NCBI GenBank assembly: GCA_002722775.1
Contig: PBMU01000085.1
Coordinates: 1 to 47,734, forward strand
Length of the DNA: 47,734 bases
DNA from: Rhodospirillaceae bacterium
Lineage (GTDB): Bacteria > Pseudomonadota > Alphaproteobacteria > Thalassobaculales > Thalassobaculaceae
Reading direction: 5' to 3'
The position numbers and the translations under genes were made by a program. Numbering within the stretch: the stretch's first letter is position 1; every line of letters begins with the position of its first letter. Positions 1-10,861 of this stretch are shown here, piece by piece. The notes beneath the pieces are model-generated. The model ran no database searches. It was not told the origin of the DNA and was given only the letters and a program-made list of their open reading frames with translations.

Positions 1-25
1 CCACACCATAAGAGGGAATTTCACG

Positions 26-1747
26 ATGAGCGCAGAAAAGCATGGACTGGGTCGTGGCCTTACCAACTACGGTGACATGGATTTCAGCCTATATCTGAGA
101 CGTGCCAACGCCGCTTCTATGGGCTATAGCGGTGAAATCTTAGGCAAGCCCATCATTGGGATCGCGGACACTGGCAGCGGTTACAACAACTGCCACCGGA
201 ACACCCCAGAACTTATCGAGGCGGTGAAACGGGGGGTTCTAGCTACGGGAGGTCTGCCAATCGTGTTCCCGACCATTTCCCTCGGAGAAACATTCCTCAG
301 CCCGACCTCAATGATGTACCGCAATCTGATGAGTATGGACACTGAGGAGATGATTCGCGCCCAGCCGATGGACGCAGCCGTTCTAATCGGTGGATGCGAC
401 AAAACCCTTCCGGCTCAACTTATGGGAGCGGCGAACGCCAACATCCCCGTCATCTCGCTGATCACTGGGGCACAACTAACCGGTCATTCAGAAGGCGAGC
501 GGCTAGGTGCTTGCACCGACTGCCGGCGGTTCTGGGCAAAATTTCGGGCCGGCGAGATCGATCGGGCCGGCATCGACCGGATCGAAGAACGATTGGTCAC
601 GACAACAGGCACCTGTGCTGTGATGGGCACCGCCAGCACAATGGCCTGTATTACCGAAACCCTTGGCATGGCCTTACCAGGCACCGCGGCTATACCGGCA
701 GTCCACGCTGATCGTCTACGGGCCGCCGAGACCTCTGGGTCACAGGCGGTCAAGCTGGCCATTGCGGCAGAAGGAAGCCGTCTGATTCCTCGTCACATCA
801 TTACGCCCGAGTCGATAGAAAATGCATTGCGGGTCCTACTAGCTATCGGCGGATCGACCAACGCCATCGTCCACCTGACTGCTATCGCAGGTCGCGTTGG
901 TATCCCGGTCCCGCTCGATCAGCTGAACGCGTAGTCCGACGAAACACCAGTGTTGATCGACCTGAAACCGACCGGCGAGCACTACATGGAGGATCTATAC
1001 AAGGCAGGCGGATTAGGCGTCATCCTGCGAGAGTTGAAACCACTCCTCAATCTGGACTGCGTTACGGTGACGGGACAGACACTTGGCGAACGTCTCGATT
1101 TGGAACCCGCCTACGTCAACCGCGAGGTGGTCCGGCCTTTCGACGATCCGATCCAGCCCATGGGGGGGTTGGTCGCTTTGTTCGGCTCTCTAGCGCCCGG
1201 GGGCGCCATTCTGAAACGCTCAGCAGCCGATCCCACTCTGTTCGAAAGCGAAGGCCGCGCGCTCGTCTTCTCATCGCTGGAGGATTTAGCGGCAAGAGTC
1301 GACGAACCGGACCTCGATGTATGTGCGGACGACGTTCTTATTCTGCAGAATGCCGGCCCGAAAAGCGCTGCGGCTATGCCCGAGGCAGGCTATCTGCCGA
1401 TTCCGAAGAAACTTGCGCGCGCCGGTGTAAGAGACATGGTGCGAATATCAGATGCCAGAATGAGCGGGACAGCCTACGGTACCATCGTCCTGCACGTCAC
1501 GCCCGAGTCTGCCATCGGTGGTCCACTCTCTCTTGTGCGCAGCGGCGACCGCATTCGGGTCAGTGTCAAGAATAGACGCCTCGACCTATTGGTAGAGGAG
1601 ACGGAGCTCGCTCGCCGGCGAGACAAACTTCTAACGGCAACTGTACCGGTTCACCGGCGAGGATATAAAAAACTCTACTACAACAGTGTACTGCAGGCCG
1701 ACGCTGGATGCGATTTCGACTTCCTCCGCGATCCATCGCTGGATTGA
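26..1747 (+). pseudogene. IlvD/Edd-family sugar-acid dehydratase, interrupted by one in-frame TAG
   Basis: The family dehydrates dihydroxy acids or aldonates with an iron-sulfur cluster. Three cluster cysteines are visible at residues 56 (NNCHRN), 124 (GGCDKT) and 197 (TGTCAVMG), and the C-terminal signature near 1440-1500 (DARMSGTAYG) is intact. The reading frame is conserved from 26 to 1747 (about 573 codons, normal for the family), but codon 932-934 is TAG, between LDQLNA and SDETPVL. Related proteins read straight through this point, so one substitution (for example from TTG or CAG) explains the break. A restart at GTG 950 would lack all three cysteines. An AGAGGG ribosome site lies before ATG 26. 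Sequence style (GCDKTLPAQLMGA) is closer to arabonate/xylonate-type dehydratases than to biosynthetic IlvD; the substrate is not certain. A sequencing error is the main alternative. Confidence 0.85.
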
Positions 1748-1753
1748 AGCAGT

Positions 1754-2284
1754 CTAGCCATCGCGCAACGTCGTCATCACCCAGAAACCGTCTGGAAGCG
1801 CATTTACAGCCGGAGTACGAAACCGGGTCCATAGGCGCGGCAGCCACCATTCCATTGGCTGTTGGATTAAGTGCGCATTGCGCCCATCGGCTAAAACCCG
1901 CTGGGCCGCGTAACTAGCGATGGAGAAGAACCCGAGGCCTTGGACGACGCGCGCCAAATCGTCGAGGACGGCGTCTAGATGTTCAGGTTCCACATGCTCC
2001 AAGACATCGATGCAGACCACCAGTTCAGCCGGTTCGGGCGATGCAGAGATCGCGTCGAGTGCCGGGTCGTAGGGGTGATACTCCGGCATCGAAGGTAGTC
2101 TTTCTTGTAGCGCATGAAAAAGTCGCTGTTTGCCCGCCCCATAATCCACCATTGAACGGATCCCGCGCCGTTCGATAAGTTTCGCGATCTGGTCCGCAAA
2201 AGCGAGCGAGGCAGATCCGTACGACTCTTCTTCGGCATGCAACTGAGACTGGAGCGATCGATACTCAGGACTAATTAGGGTCAT
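1754..2284 (-). CDS. Class I SAM-dependent methyltransferase, small
   Basis: A 176-residue protein with a Rossmann methyltransferase core. The SAM-binding glycine loop is at about residues 45-53 (MVDYGAGK) and the second acidic strand and post-motif are at about 88-98 (VVCIDVLEHVEPE). Such small enzymes act on unknown low-molecular-weight or glycan substrates; the acceptor cannot be read from the sequence. It starts 6 bases after the stop of the amidohydrolase and is the last gene of the leftward operon that begins with the UxaA-family dehydratase. Its stop lies almost against the end of the convergent broken dehydratase gene (1747). No signal peptide or membrane segment is visible, so it is probably cytoplasmic. 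Confidence 0.75.
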   Translation of the reverse strand: MTLISPEYRSLQSQLHAEEESYGSASLAFADQIAKLIERRGIRSMVDYGAGKQRLFHALQERLPSMPEYHPYDPALDAISASPEPAELVVCIDVLEHVEPEHLDAVLDDLARVVQGLGFFSIASYAAQRVLADGRNAHLIQQPMEWWLPRLWTRFRTPAVNALPDGFWVMTTLRDG

Positions 2285-2290
2285 GTTTTC

Positions 2291-3205
2291 TCAATCCTTT
2301 CCCAACCGATACAACTCGGCTGGGTTTTCACAAAGGATCATTTTTCGACGTCTATCCTCAGGCACCCAATCTGACAGCAATTCCAACAATTTCCTATCAT
2401 CCGGACGCCCACGTGGGGCGTTTTGATGCGGCCAATTAGAGCCCCAAATCATGCGTTCAGGAGCCCAATCGGCGAGCGCACTAGCAAGTTTGGCGACCTC
2501 GGGGTCATCCACCTTGCCCTCTAGTGAGATCTCGTATGGAGCTGAGAACTTGACCCAAATCTTGTCCCGGTCGATCAGGCGGGTCAGCGCTTTGAAACCC
2601 CTTTGGTTTAGGGTTCTAGTCCGCGTAAAAGCGCCGAACCGTGGTAGTACGATCCATCCAGGCCAGTTACCGAGACGCTGTTCGACCTGATGCAAATCAG
2701 AACCATTAATCTCCAACTCAACATGCCAACCGAAGTCGTGCAGTCGCCAGGCTAACCGGTCCGCCACGGCCCATTCATACGCTTCCTCACCTTCATACAT
2801 ACGAAAAATCGCACCGCACAGTCCGGCCTCACTCAAATCCTCCAACTCGCGGTCCCCGACATTCGCTTCAAGTTCACCTATGCCGACCGCAGACTGCGGC
2901 TCAGTCTTGTCGTTAGTACGCCGCAAATCTTCAATGGCGCGAATTATCCCTCCATGTTCAGTTCCATCATCTGCCGCCTGCACCAGGACAGAGCGTTCTA
3001 ACCCCAAGGCTGTCCGCATCGCGCGATACGACGCCATATCGACCCCGTCAGATCCGGGGATCTCAAGTTCCTCGCCATTTTTTTCACGGAAATATTTGGC
3101 TTCCTCGCGGCGTTCGTGTTCTTCTGCTGAGAACTCAGACCCATCATCCAGTATCTGGGCGTGGCAATCAGTACCACCTTTCGGCACATCGCGGATCGAC
3201 GACAA
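2291..3205 (-). CDS. LigI/GLI-like amidohydrolase with altered metal-ligand residues
   Basis: A 304-residue TIM-barrel protein resembling the amidohydrolase-2 group (2-pyrone-4,6-dicarboxylate lactonase, galactarolactone isomerase). Family landmarks are the N-terminal DCH motif (residues 13-15), WVKFSAPY around 217-224, the late GSNWPH box around 256-261 and a closing NPAELY. Several usual ligand positions differ: HxH is HAQ, the usual DH after the middle strand reads LPRF, and the barrel Asp of GTDWPH is Asn. It may therefore be metal-free or act as an isomerase/lactonase of unusual mechanism. The start is TTG 3205, chosen because a GGAG site sits 7 bases upstream; GTG 3187 is an alternative. 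It lies 20 bases after the NUDIX gene in the same operon. Confidence 0.7.
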   Translation of the reverse strand: MSSIRDVPKGGTDCHAQILDDGSEFSAEEHERREEAKYFREKNGEELEIPGSDGVDMASYRAMRTALGLERSVLVQAADDGTEHGGIIRAIEDLRRTNDKTEPQSAVGIGELEANVGDRELEDLSEAGLCGAIFRMYEGEEAYEWAVADRLAWRLHDFGWHVELEINGSDLHQVEQRLGNWPGWIVLPRFGAFTRTRTLNQRGFKALTRLIDRDKIWVKFSAPYEISLEGKVDDPEVAKLASALADWAPERMIWGSNWPHQNAPRGRPDDRKLLELLSDWVPEDRRRKMILCENPAELYRLGKD

Positions 3206-3225
3206 TCGGGTTCTCCGTACTCCGG

Positions 3226-3714
3226 TTAGTAAAGTTGGAACTCACCGGTCCGCTTGTATTCCTGAAAACGAAAAACGGAACGGTCATGCCCTTGCAGCAC
3301 CTGGGGCAAGTCGTCTGGCGTCAACCCGTCGAGTTCAGACGTCTCTTCGCCGTCGCAACGCACCTTCCCACGCCAAGAACGCGAAAAAAAATCCATACCG
3401 AAGGCCTGCACCACGTCACCATTCGGATATCGCACGGTTTGGTAGATTGGATCGGATGGAAAACCACAAGGCCCGGCGTCAAGCACTTCGAGACCAGTCT
3501 CTTCTCTTACCTCACGTTTCATAGCCTGGACGATGTCCTCGCCTTTCTCAGCATATCCCGACGGCAAGCACCAGAGCCCGTTATCAACACGTTTTTGGAA
3601 CAAAACAGTGCCGTCGTCACGTTCGAGAACACACCCTGCACCCGGCATTAGTATCAGCCGATTTCCAACCACCTGTCGTAGCCGGCCGAGGTAGCTGCCC
3701 GCAAAGGTGCGCAA
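3226..3714 (-). CDS. NUDIX hydrolase
   Basis: A cytoplasmic pyrophosphohydrolase of unknown nucleotide or sugar-nucleotide substrate. A complete NUDIX box is visible: GYAEKGED followed by REVREETGLEV, giving G-x5-E-x7-REVREETGL. Upstream of it is the typical GRLRQVVGNRLILMPGA lead-in. The frame stays open to TTG 3759, which overlaps the upstream dehydratase gene by about 25 bases but has no ribosome site. TTG 3714 has a GAGGG eight bases upstream and sits 20 bases after that gene's stop, so I prefer it (162 residues). Its place between a sugar-acid dehydratase and an amidohydrolase suggests a role in that pathway, but this is inference. Confidence 0.8.
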   Translation of the reverse strand: MRTFAGSYLGRLRQVVGNRLILMPGAGCVLERDDGTVLFQKRVDNGLWCLPSGYAEKGEDIVQAMKREVREETGLEVLDAGPCGFPSDPIYQTVRYPNGDVVQAFGMDFFSRSWRGKVRCDGEETSELDGLTPDDLPQVLQGHDRSVFRFQEYKRTGEFQLY

Positions 3715-3734
3715 GAAACGTACCCTCGTCCGCT

Positions 3735-5279
3735 CTACATGGTGGCCCCAATCTGCCAAGGAATGAACTCGTTGTCGCCGATGCCAAGTTCTTCGCTCTT
3801 GGTCTGCTCACCCGACGCCGTACGTAAAATCTTATCGAAGATCCGTTCACCCATTGCGTCGATCGAGAGATTTTCATCCAAAACCTCCCCACAATTAATG
3901 TCCATGTCCTCTTCCATTCGGCGATACATGGCCGTGTTAGTCGCAAGCTTGAGCGACGGCGCTGGTTTGCAGCCGTAGCAGGAACCGCGCCCTGTGGTAA
4001 AGGTCACCACGTTGGAGCCGCTAGCAACCTGTCCCGTGATCGAACAAGGGTCATAGCCAGGGCTGTCCATGAATACGAACCCTTTGGCATCGACCCTCTC
4101 ACCATAGTGATAGACGCCGCAGAGATTGGTCGTCCCGCCTTTCGCCGCCGCACCCAGCGACTTCTCTAGTATCGTAGTAAGGCCACCCGCTTTGTTGCCT
4201 GGGGATGGGTTGTTGTTCATTTCGCCCCCGTTACGCTCACAGTAGTTCTCCCACCACTTAATCCGCTCAACCAGTTTCTCACCGACCTCTTGGCTGACGG
4301 CGCGCCGGGTAAGCAAATGTTCGGCGCCATAAATCTCTGGTGTCTCGGCCAAAACCGCTGTGCCACCATGACGTACAAGTAGATTGGCGGCAGCGCCCAA
4401 CGCTGGGTTCGCAGTCATACCCGAATAGGCATCCGAACCACCACATTGTAATGCCAAGGTGATTTCGGAAACCGGTGCCGTTTGGCGCCTTGCTGTGTCG
4501 GCCTCGGGCAGCATGTCAGATATCATACCAAGACCCCGCTCCACGGTCTTTCGCGTACCCCCGTTGTCCTGTAGCGTCATTGTCTGAAACCGCGGTCCCC
4601 GCTCCAGACCATAGGCCTCAAGCAAGAAGTCGATCTGATTCACTTCACATCCGAGGCCAACCATCACGATCCCGGCGAAATTCGGGTGCTGGGCAAAGCC
4701 CCAGAGCACGCGCTGGAGGTTAGCGTATCCCTCGCCCGCACCCGCCATGCCACAACCGGTGGAATGCGAAAGCGCAACGACACCGTCGACGTTCGGGTAC
4801 TGCGCCAAAAGATCATCGGAAACAGAGGCCGCGATGTATTTCGCTGCTGTGGCCGAACAATTTACACTAGTGAGCACGCCGATGTAGTTTCGGGTCCCTG
4901 ACCGACCGTTAGCGCGCACATATCCTTCGAAGGTTTTACGATCCTCTTCAGCGAAAAACTCCGTCGCGCGCGCATCCTTACAGAACGCATAATCACGATC
5001 GAAATCCCGAACCTCAACATTGTGGATATGGACATGATTGCCTGGTGCGATGTCCTCTGTCGCAAAACCAATAATCTGATCATACTTCCGTACAGGCTCA
5101 CCCTTAGCGATCCGACGGGTCGCGATCTTGTGGCCCGATGGTATGGGATCAATTGTATATGCACCCTCTTCATCGACGCTAGTACCGGCGAGCATGTCGG
5201 CACGTGCGGTCACCACGTTGTCGACGGGGTGCAAACGCACGGTAAGTCGGTTTCCGGAATTGTGTCCAGCCTCGGCCAT
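3735..5279 (-). CDS. UxaA/GarD-family altronate or galactarate dehydratase
   Basis: Full-length member (514 residues) of the iron-dependent UxaA/GarD family, which dehydrates sugar acids such as altronate or galactarate to 2-keto-3-deoxy products. An N-terminal SAF domain (about residues 8-100, with HKIATRRIAKGEPV and HVHIHNVE) is followed by the large catalytic domain with GCGMAG, GLGCEVNQ, QCGGSDAYSG and CYGCKPAPSLKLATN cysteine motifs. Start ATG 5279 has a perfect GGAGG site 5 bases upstream; the ATG 12 bases earlier does not. It is the first gene of a leftward operon and is divergent from the SDR gene across about 118 bases. Cytoplasmic. Exact substrate unknown; the neighbouring SDR hints at a deoxy-keto-acid route. 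Confidence 0.88.
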   Translation of the reverse strand: MAEAGHNSGNRLTVRLHPVDNVVTARADMLAGTSVDEEGAYTIDPIPSGHKIATRRIAKGEPVRKYDQIIGFATEDIAPGNHVHIHNVEVRDFDRDYAFCKDARATEFFAEEDRKTFEGYVRANGRSGTRNYIGVLTSVNCSATAAKYIAASVSDDLLAQYPNVDGVVALSHSTGCGMAGAGEGYANLQRVLWGFAQHPNFAGIVMVGLGCEVNQIDFLLEAYGLERGPRFQTMTLQDNGGTRKTVERGLGMISDMLPEADTARRQTAPVSEITLALQCGGSDAYSGMTANPALGAAANLLVRHGGTAVLAETPEIYGAEHLLTRRAVSQEVGEKLVERIKWWENYCERNGGEMNNNPSPGNKAGGLTTILEKSLGAAAKGGTTNLCGVYHYGERVDAKGFVFMDSPGYDPCSITGQVASGSNVVTFTTGRGSCYGCKPAPSLKLATNTAMYRRMEEDMDINCGEVLDENLSIDAMGERIFDKILRTASGEQTKSEELGIGDNEFIPWQIGATM

Positions 5280-7094
<1,815 letters not shown>

Positions 7095-7387
7095 ATGCTC
7101 GCTGGTAGAGAAACTCATCATCAAAATGCAACCAAGCCGGGCCGCACATGATGATCGTCCCCCCACCCGTGACCTTTTATAGAGCAATCAAAAAACTGAT
7201 GATCCCTCTGACCACACTCAAAAATCTGCTAATCCATGGGATGTCCGTCTAACTGTTCTTGGAGGTTAGATCACATGAGAATTCCTGAGCCACGTTCCTA
7301 AGGACCCCCGAGACATAATTGACACTCGCTATTGAAGTAGTGTCCATCTCGTCGCGGATATAGAAAATGCATGTGCTCCAGGCCTCC

Positions 7388-8662
7388 TTACGGGCCCTTT
7401 CCTGTCCCAGCAGGCAACCGGGCCAGATTTAAGCCAACATGGAAAGCATCGAAGTTACGTAGTCTGCGGCCTATCGGAATGTCCGTAAGCGGCACGCTGC
7501 AAATCAATGGTACCACCTGCTCGGTCAGGCCGCCATGAGAGCGAAGCGGAACGTCAAGGCCCGTTAGATCGTGGCGGGCTGCACTGGTACCGAGCACCTT
7601 TGACCCCCCTGCTATGATCACTAAGTCGCCCACCCGATCTTCGGGAAGTTCAAAACGCTCGCAAGCCTCCGATCGCGTCAATACCATCTCGATCCCGCTG
7701 AGCGCTCGCAGTTTGGAGATGATCCCAGCGACATCCGCGCCGTCAGTCAGGTAGCCAGTGGCATAAGAGCCAAGCGAACCATGGTGCGCGATATAAGGGT
7801 CGGTTATTGGCAGAATGATCTGCGCCGCGCCCTCGCCCAGCATACTGTCGAACACATCCTGTAAATAGATTACATCCGGCTCTCCCGCCACGTCATGTTT
7901 AGCCGACATCCCATGGTCCGCTGTCAGCACCAGAACCGCCCCCAAGGTTTCCAGTTGTTGCCAATATCTGTCCATCATGGCGTAGAAACCATTCGCACCC
8001 TTGGTCCCGGGAGCGAACTTGTGCTGGATGTAGTCGGTGGTCGAGAGATACATCAGGTCGGGGTGCGTCCGCTCCATCAGCTTAACGCCAGCCGACAAGA
8101 CGAACTCTGAAAGGTCTGCGCTGTAGACCGAAGGAACCGGCAAACCGGTCATCGACAATGTGTCGTCGATCCCGTGCTCTGCGAGAGTTACCTCGTCCGC
8201 CTTCTCGGCAGAGAAACAGATCGATCCACCCTCGCCATAGGACAACCCGTGGCCCAAAAGGCGGCGCAGCTTGTCCTTTGCTGTGATGACCACAATCTGA
8301 GCTCCCGCTTCCTCGAAAGCAGCAAAAATAGTCGGCGCCCGCAACAGATTTGGATCATTCATCATAACTTCGGCCTTGGCGGTGGGATCATAAAAGAAGT
8401 TGCCGCAGATCCCGTGCACTGACGGCGGCTGGCCAGTCGCAATCGATATGTTGTTTGGGTTGGTGAAGCTCGGCATTACACTATCAGCATCAAGGTTTGT
8501 GCCACGCTCCAACATTTCCTCGGTGAACGGCATCACACCATCAGCCACCGCCCGTTCGATGTAATCAGGTTCCGAACCGTCGATGCAAACAACGACCAGT
8601 GGCTGTTCTGGCCAAGCGTAGCCACGCCCATTCACTTCGACCCTCGTTTTCACCGTGTTCAT
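7388..8662 (-). CDS. phnA: Phosphonoacetate hydrolase
   Basis: A 424-residue alkaline-phosphatase-superfamily enzyme that hydrolyses phosphonoacetate to acetate and phosphate. The two-zinc ligand set is visible in order: Asp in VCIDGSEPDY, the nucleophile Thr in PSFTNPNN, Asp and His in STTDYIQHKFAPG, Asp-His in TADHGM and His in AHHGSLGS. PSVHGICGNFF and SYATGYL match known PhnA proteins closely. ATG 8662 has GGGAG six bases upstream. It stands alone: no LysR regulator, phosphonate transporter or PhnW/PhnY/PhnX gene lies beside it in the window, although nothing excludes them elsewhere. Cytoplasmic, with no signal peptide. Confidence 0.92.
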   Translation of the reverse strand: MNTVKTRVEVNGRGYAWPEQPLVVVCIDGSEPDYIERAVADGVMPFTEEMLERGTNLDADSVMPSFTNPNNISIATGQPPSVHGICGNFFYDPTAKAEVMMNDPNLLRAPTIFAAFEEAGAQIVVITAKDKLRRLLGHGLSYGEGGSICFSAEKADEVTLAEHGIDDTLSMTGLPVPSVYSADLSEFVLSAGVKLMERTHPDLMYLSTTDYIQHKFAPGTKGANGFYAMMDRYWQQLETLGAVLVLTADHGMSAKHDVAGEPDVIYLQDVFDSMLGEGAAQIILPITDPYIAHHGSLGSYATGYLTDGADVAGIISKLRALSGIEMVLTRSEACERFELPEDRVGDLVIIAGGSKVLGTSAARHDLTGLDVPLRSHGGLTEQVVPLICSVPLTDIPIGRRLRNFDAFHVGLNLARLPAGTGKGP

Positions 8663-9008
8663 GTGCCACTCCCGTCAATACTCTTATGCCTCATTCAACC
8701 CCCCGCACCGCCTACTCATTTCGCTGGTGAATAGATGATCACGGCAATTATCAACTGTTGAGCAACGTCATGCTTAACATGGGAGCTAAGGCATCGGTCA
8801 AAAAGCACGTGGTGGTTCTACGCATTGTGTCGATGGTCGTGGAAGGCACAAAGGTTCACGTCATTTCATTCGGATAAAGAGACGTAGGAGCTGATATTCG
8901 GAGCGGCGTTGCTCGGATATTCTGATGTCAGGATTTTCTCTTGGTTGTGGATCCATCGAGAAAGTATGGAATTTGGCTGATGGACTGCTTAACCAGGCGG
9001 TAAGTCTG
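8663..9008. other. Non-coding stretch between phnA and tusA
   Basis: It holds the upstream region of phnA (near 8663-8760). The rest has no convincing reading frame, repeat or terminator on either strand. An open frame on the plus strand from 8925 is only the reverse of tusA. Confidence 0.5.
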
Positions 9009-9245
9009 TCAATCACGGCCTTTCCGAATCAGCAATATGATTTGATTGTCGTCCTTCTCGATAGCTTCGAGCTCATGACCACCCGTGTTGCAGAAGTGCT
9101 TAAAATCGAGCGGCGAAGCTGGGTCTGTAGAGATCACTCGGATCTTGTCTCCAGCACGCAGACCCTTGATCGCTTTTCTGGTCTTGAGAACTGGAAGCGG
9201 GCACCTCAGCCCACTCGCGTCAACCAGAGTTTCTGCCTCGTTCAT
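9009..9245 (-). CDS. tusA: TusA/SirA-family sulfur-carrier protein
   Basis: A 78-residue single-domain protein that carries persulfide sulfur on one cysteine, for tRNA thiolation or other sulfur transfer. The signature LVDASGLRCPLPVLKTRKAI contains the active CPxP cysteine near residue 15, followed by the usual beta-alpha-beta pattern ending in ILLIRK. The frame is open upstream to 9308, but ATG 9245 has AAGGAG eight bases before it and matches family length, so I use it. It has no gene neighbours within several hundred bases and is preceded by AT-rich DNA. Confidence 0.9.
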   Translation of the reverse strand: MNEAETLVDASGLRCPLPVLKTRKAIKGLRAGDKIRVISTDPASPLDFKHFCNTGGHELEAIEKDDNQIILLIRKGRD

Positions 9246-10861
9246 TCCAAATCTCCTTGTTATTTGAAACTCTTGGGACAACAAGTTAATCCGCGTCTGA
9301 CTATTCAAGTCCAGATAGAAAAAGCATATTCAATTGTGGATAACATCCTTCGTGCACGAACGCTATTTCAAATACATTCCGCCGATATATTGACATAAAA
9401 AATGTTAAAAGCAAAAAATATATCCATTTGTAACCTTATCATGAATTACTAATATCAATTGGAAATGTGAATTTTCTCCACAATTGGCTCACAAGTGGAC
9501 AATTGGCCAAAACCGAGGGCATTTGATTACACTTCGTCGAGGTGGAAACGCGGGGGCAAACCCAAAAAATACAAGCTATTCTGACAATACCGCGCGAAAT
9601 TGCCACCTACATAGGCATTGCGTTTTGGACGATCGCGGATTTAGCCATTTATTGGGCCTTGATATCTTACCCACGAGCCCTTTGCTCGAAGCCATGGCGC
9701 TTGACGGGTAACAATCTCGACCGCACGGGTATTTTCAGCATCGAAGCACCCAACTGCGGATCGGCTTTCTCTACCCCTAGCAGCCTAGAGACAACCCTAA
9801 AGATCAACAATGTGATTGTGGGGGGCTTGCCGTGACAACCAGGCCCAAGCCCCATCAACCGACCCCAACTAATCGTGAACTTCAGGCCTTTAATTACGGT
9901 TCCACCTAACTGTGACTCGACGATGTCAGCTATGTGAATATCGCTTACACCATCGATAATGTAGAGCTCCCAGAAAGCCGAGAGATTCGTGTGTTGTTAA
10001 GCGCACACTGTACCGTTGTTCGAGCGAATTAAGGCAGGCGAGTGATTCCCTGAGGCTCCCCGAGCCGGACCATCATAGCGCTCACCGAAAGTCGGCCCGA
10101 CTGGCCCAGTTAACGAGTTAGATAGTGCCCACCGGACGGATAATGAAAATAATTATTGAAAACAGTCTTTAGCGGTAAACTCGCATGGTTGGGACAATCC
10201 ACCACTCCTCCGGTCTACACGCACGGGGCCAGCTAAAGGAAGAGGCTAATACAGCTGTCCCCCCCCCACGCTCAGATGTGTCAGCACTACCAGACGATCC
10301 CCTTCCCAACACATCGCGGACAAAAATATCGCCATATTCAACTTAATAACGCAACGTAACGGGTTAGCGCTTGTCCCCGGGCCTAAATCAGATCTGATTA
10401 TTCCGCATTGGCCAAATAAAGACGTTTGCATGCGTATTTCAGCGCCATAATGTGCAATTTTTTCGCAGTATCTCGATTGTCTCAAAAATAGTTGATCCGT
10501 AGGATTCACTTCAGACAAGCGGCAGTCCTCATCGCCACCATGGTTGCGGCTTAATCCCAAGGAGCACTATGGACACTGGACGCTATCCATCTGAACCGTC
10601 AGGAACGCGTTCAGGGTCCGTTCAAAGGTACAGTTCGCCTTTCTTTTACGAACGTGTCTTATGCAGACAAAGACTAGGACAAAATTCTCTTTTTATAGGT
10701 CTAGTTGTCACAGGTCAGAACCAGAACGGCAACTCAACCTAGTTTCCAGGAGCGCTATAGGGGTATCCATTCTAATCTGAGATAATGAAAACCGAGGCGA
10801 CGATACTTCCGCATATATCATTCAATGCAGGCGTATAACCGGGTTGAAGAAGTGGGATCGC
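9246..10861. other. Long non-coding stretch, AT-rich at its tusA end
   Basis: About 1.6 kb without a gene I can defend. The first 230 bases (9246-9480) are clearly AT-rich and probably contain the tusA promoter. Open frames such as 9542-9835 (+) and 10246-10560 (-) lack a recognisable domain. A 30-codon stretch near 9916-10020 (+) reads like protein (SYVNIAYTIDNVELP) but I cannot assign it. There is a run of nine C at 10259-10267. The stretch may hold relics too decayed to name. Confidence 0.5.

Noticed and set aside
26-1747. TAG recoding (readthrough as an amino acid) across the genome
   Set aside because: Other intact genes such as imuB end in TAG at the expected place, and the other relics contain TGA and TAA as well.
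7321-7344. GACACT...AGTGTC hairpin as an insertion-sequence end or terminator
   Set aside because: The stem is only six bases, no T run follows and no transposase remnant is visible.
9916-10020. Protein-like 30-codon stretch (SYVNIAYTIDNVELP) on the plus strand
   Set aside because: It has no start, is bounded by stops and I cannot assign a family; mentioned only within the gap description.
10246-10560. 104-codon minus-strand frame
   Set aside because: Composition is unlike a real protein, with no ribosome site, domain or operon neighbour.
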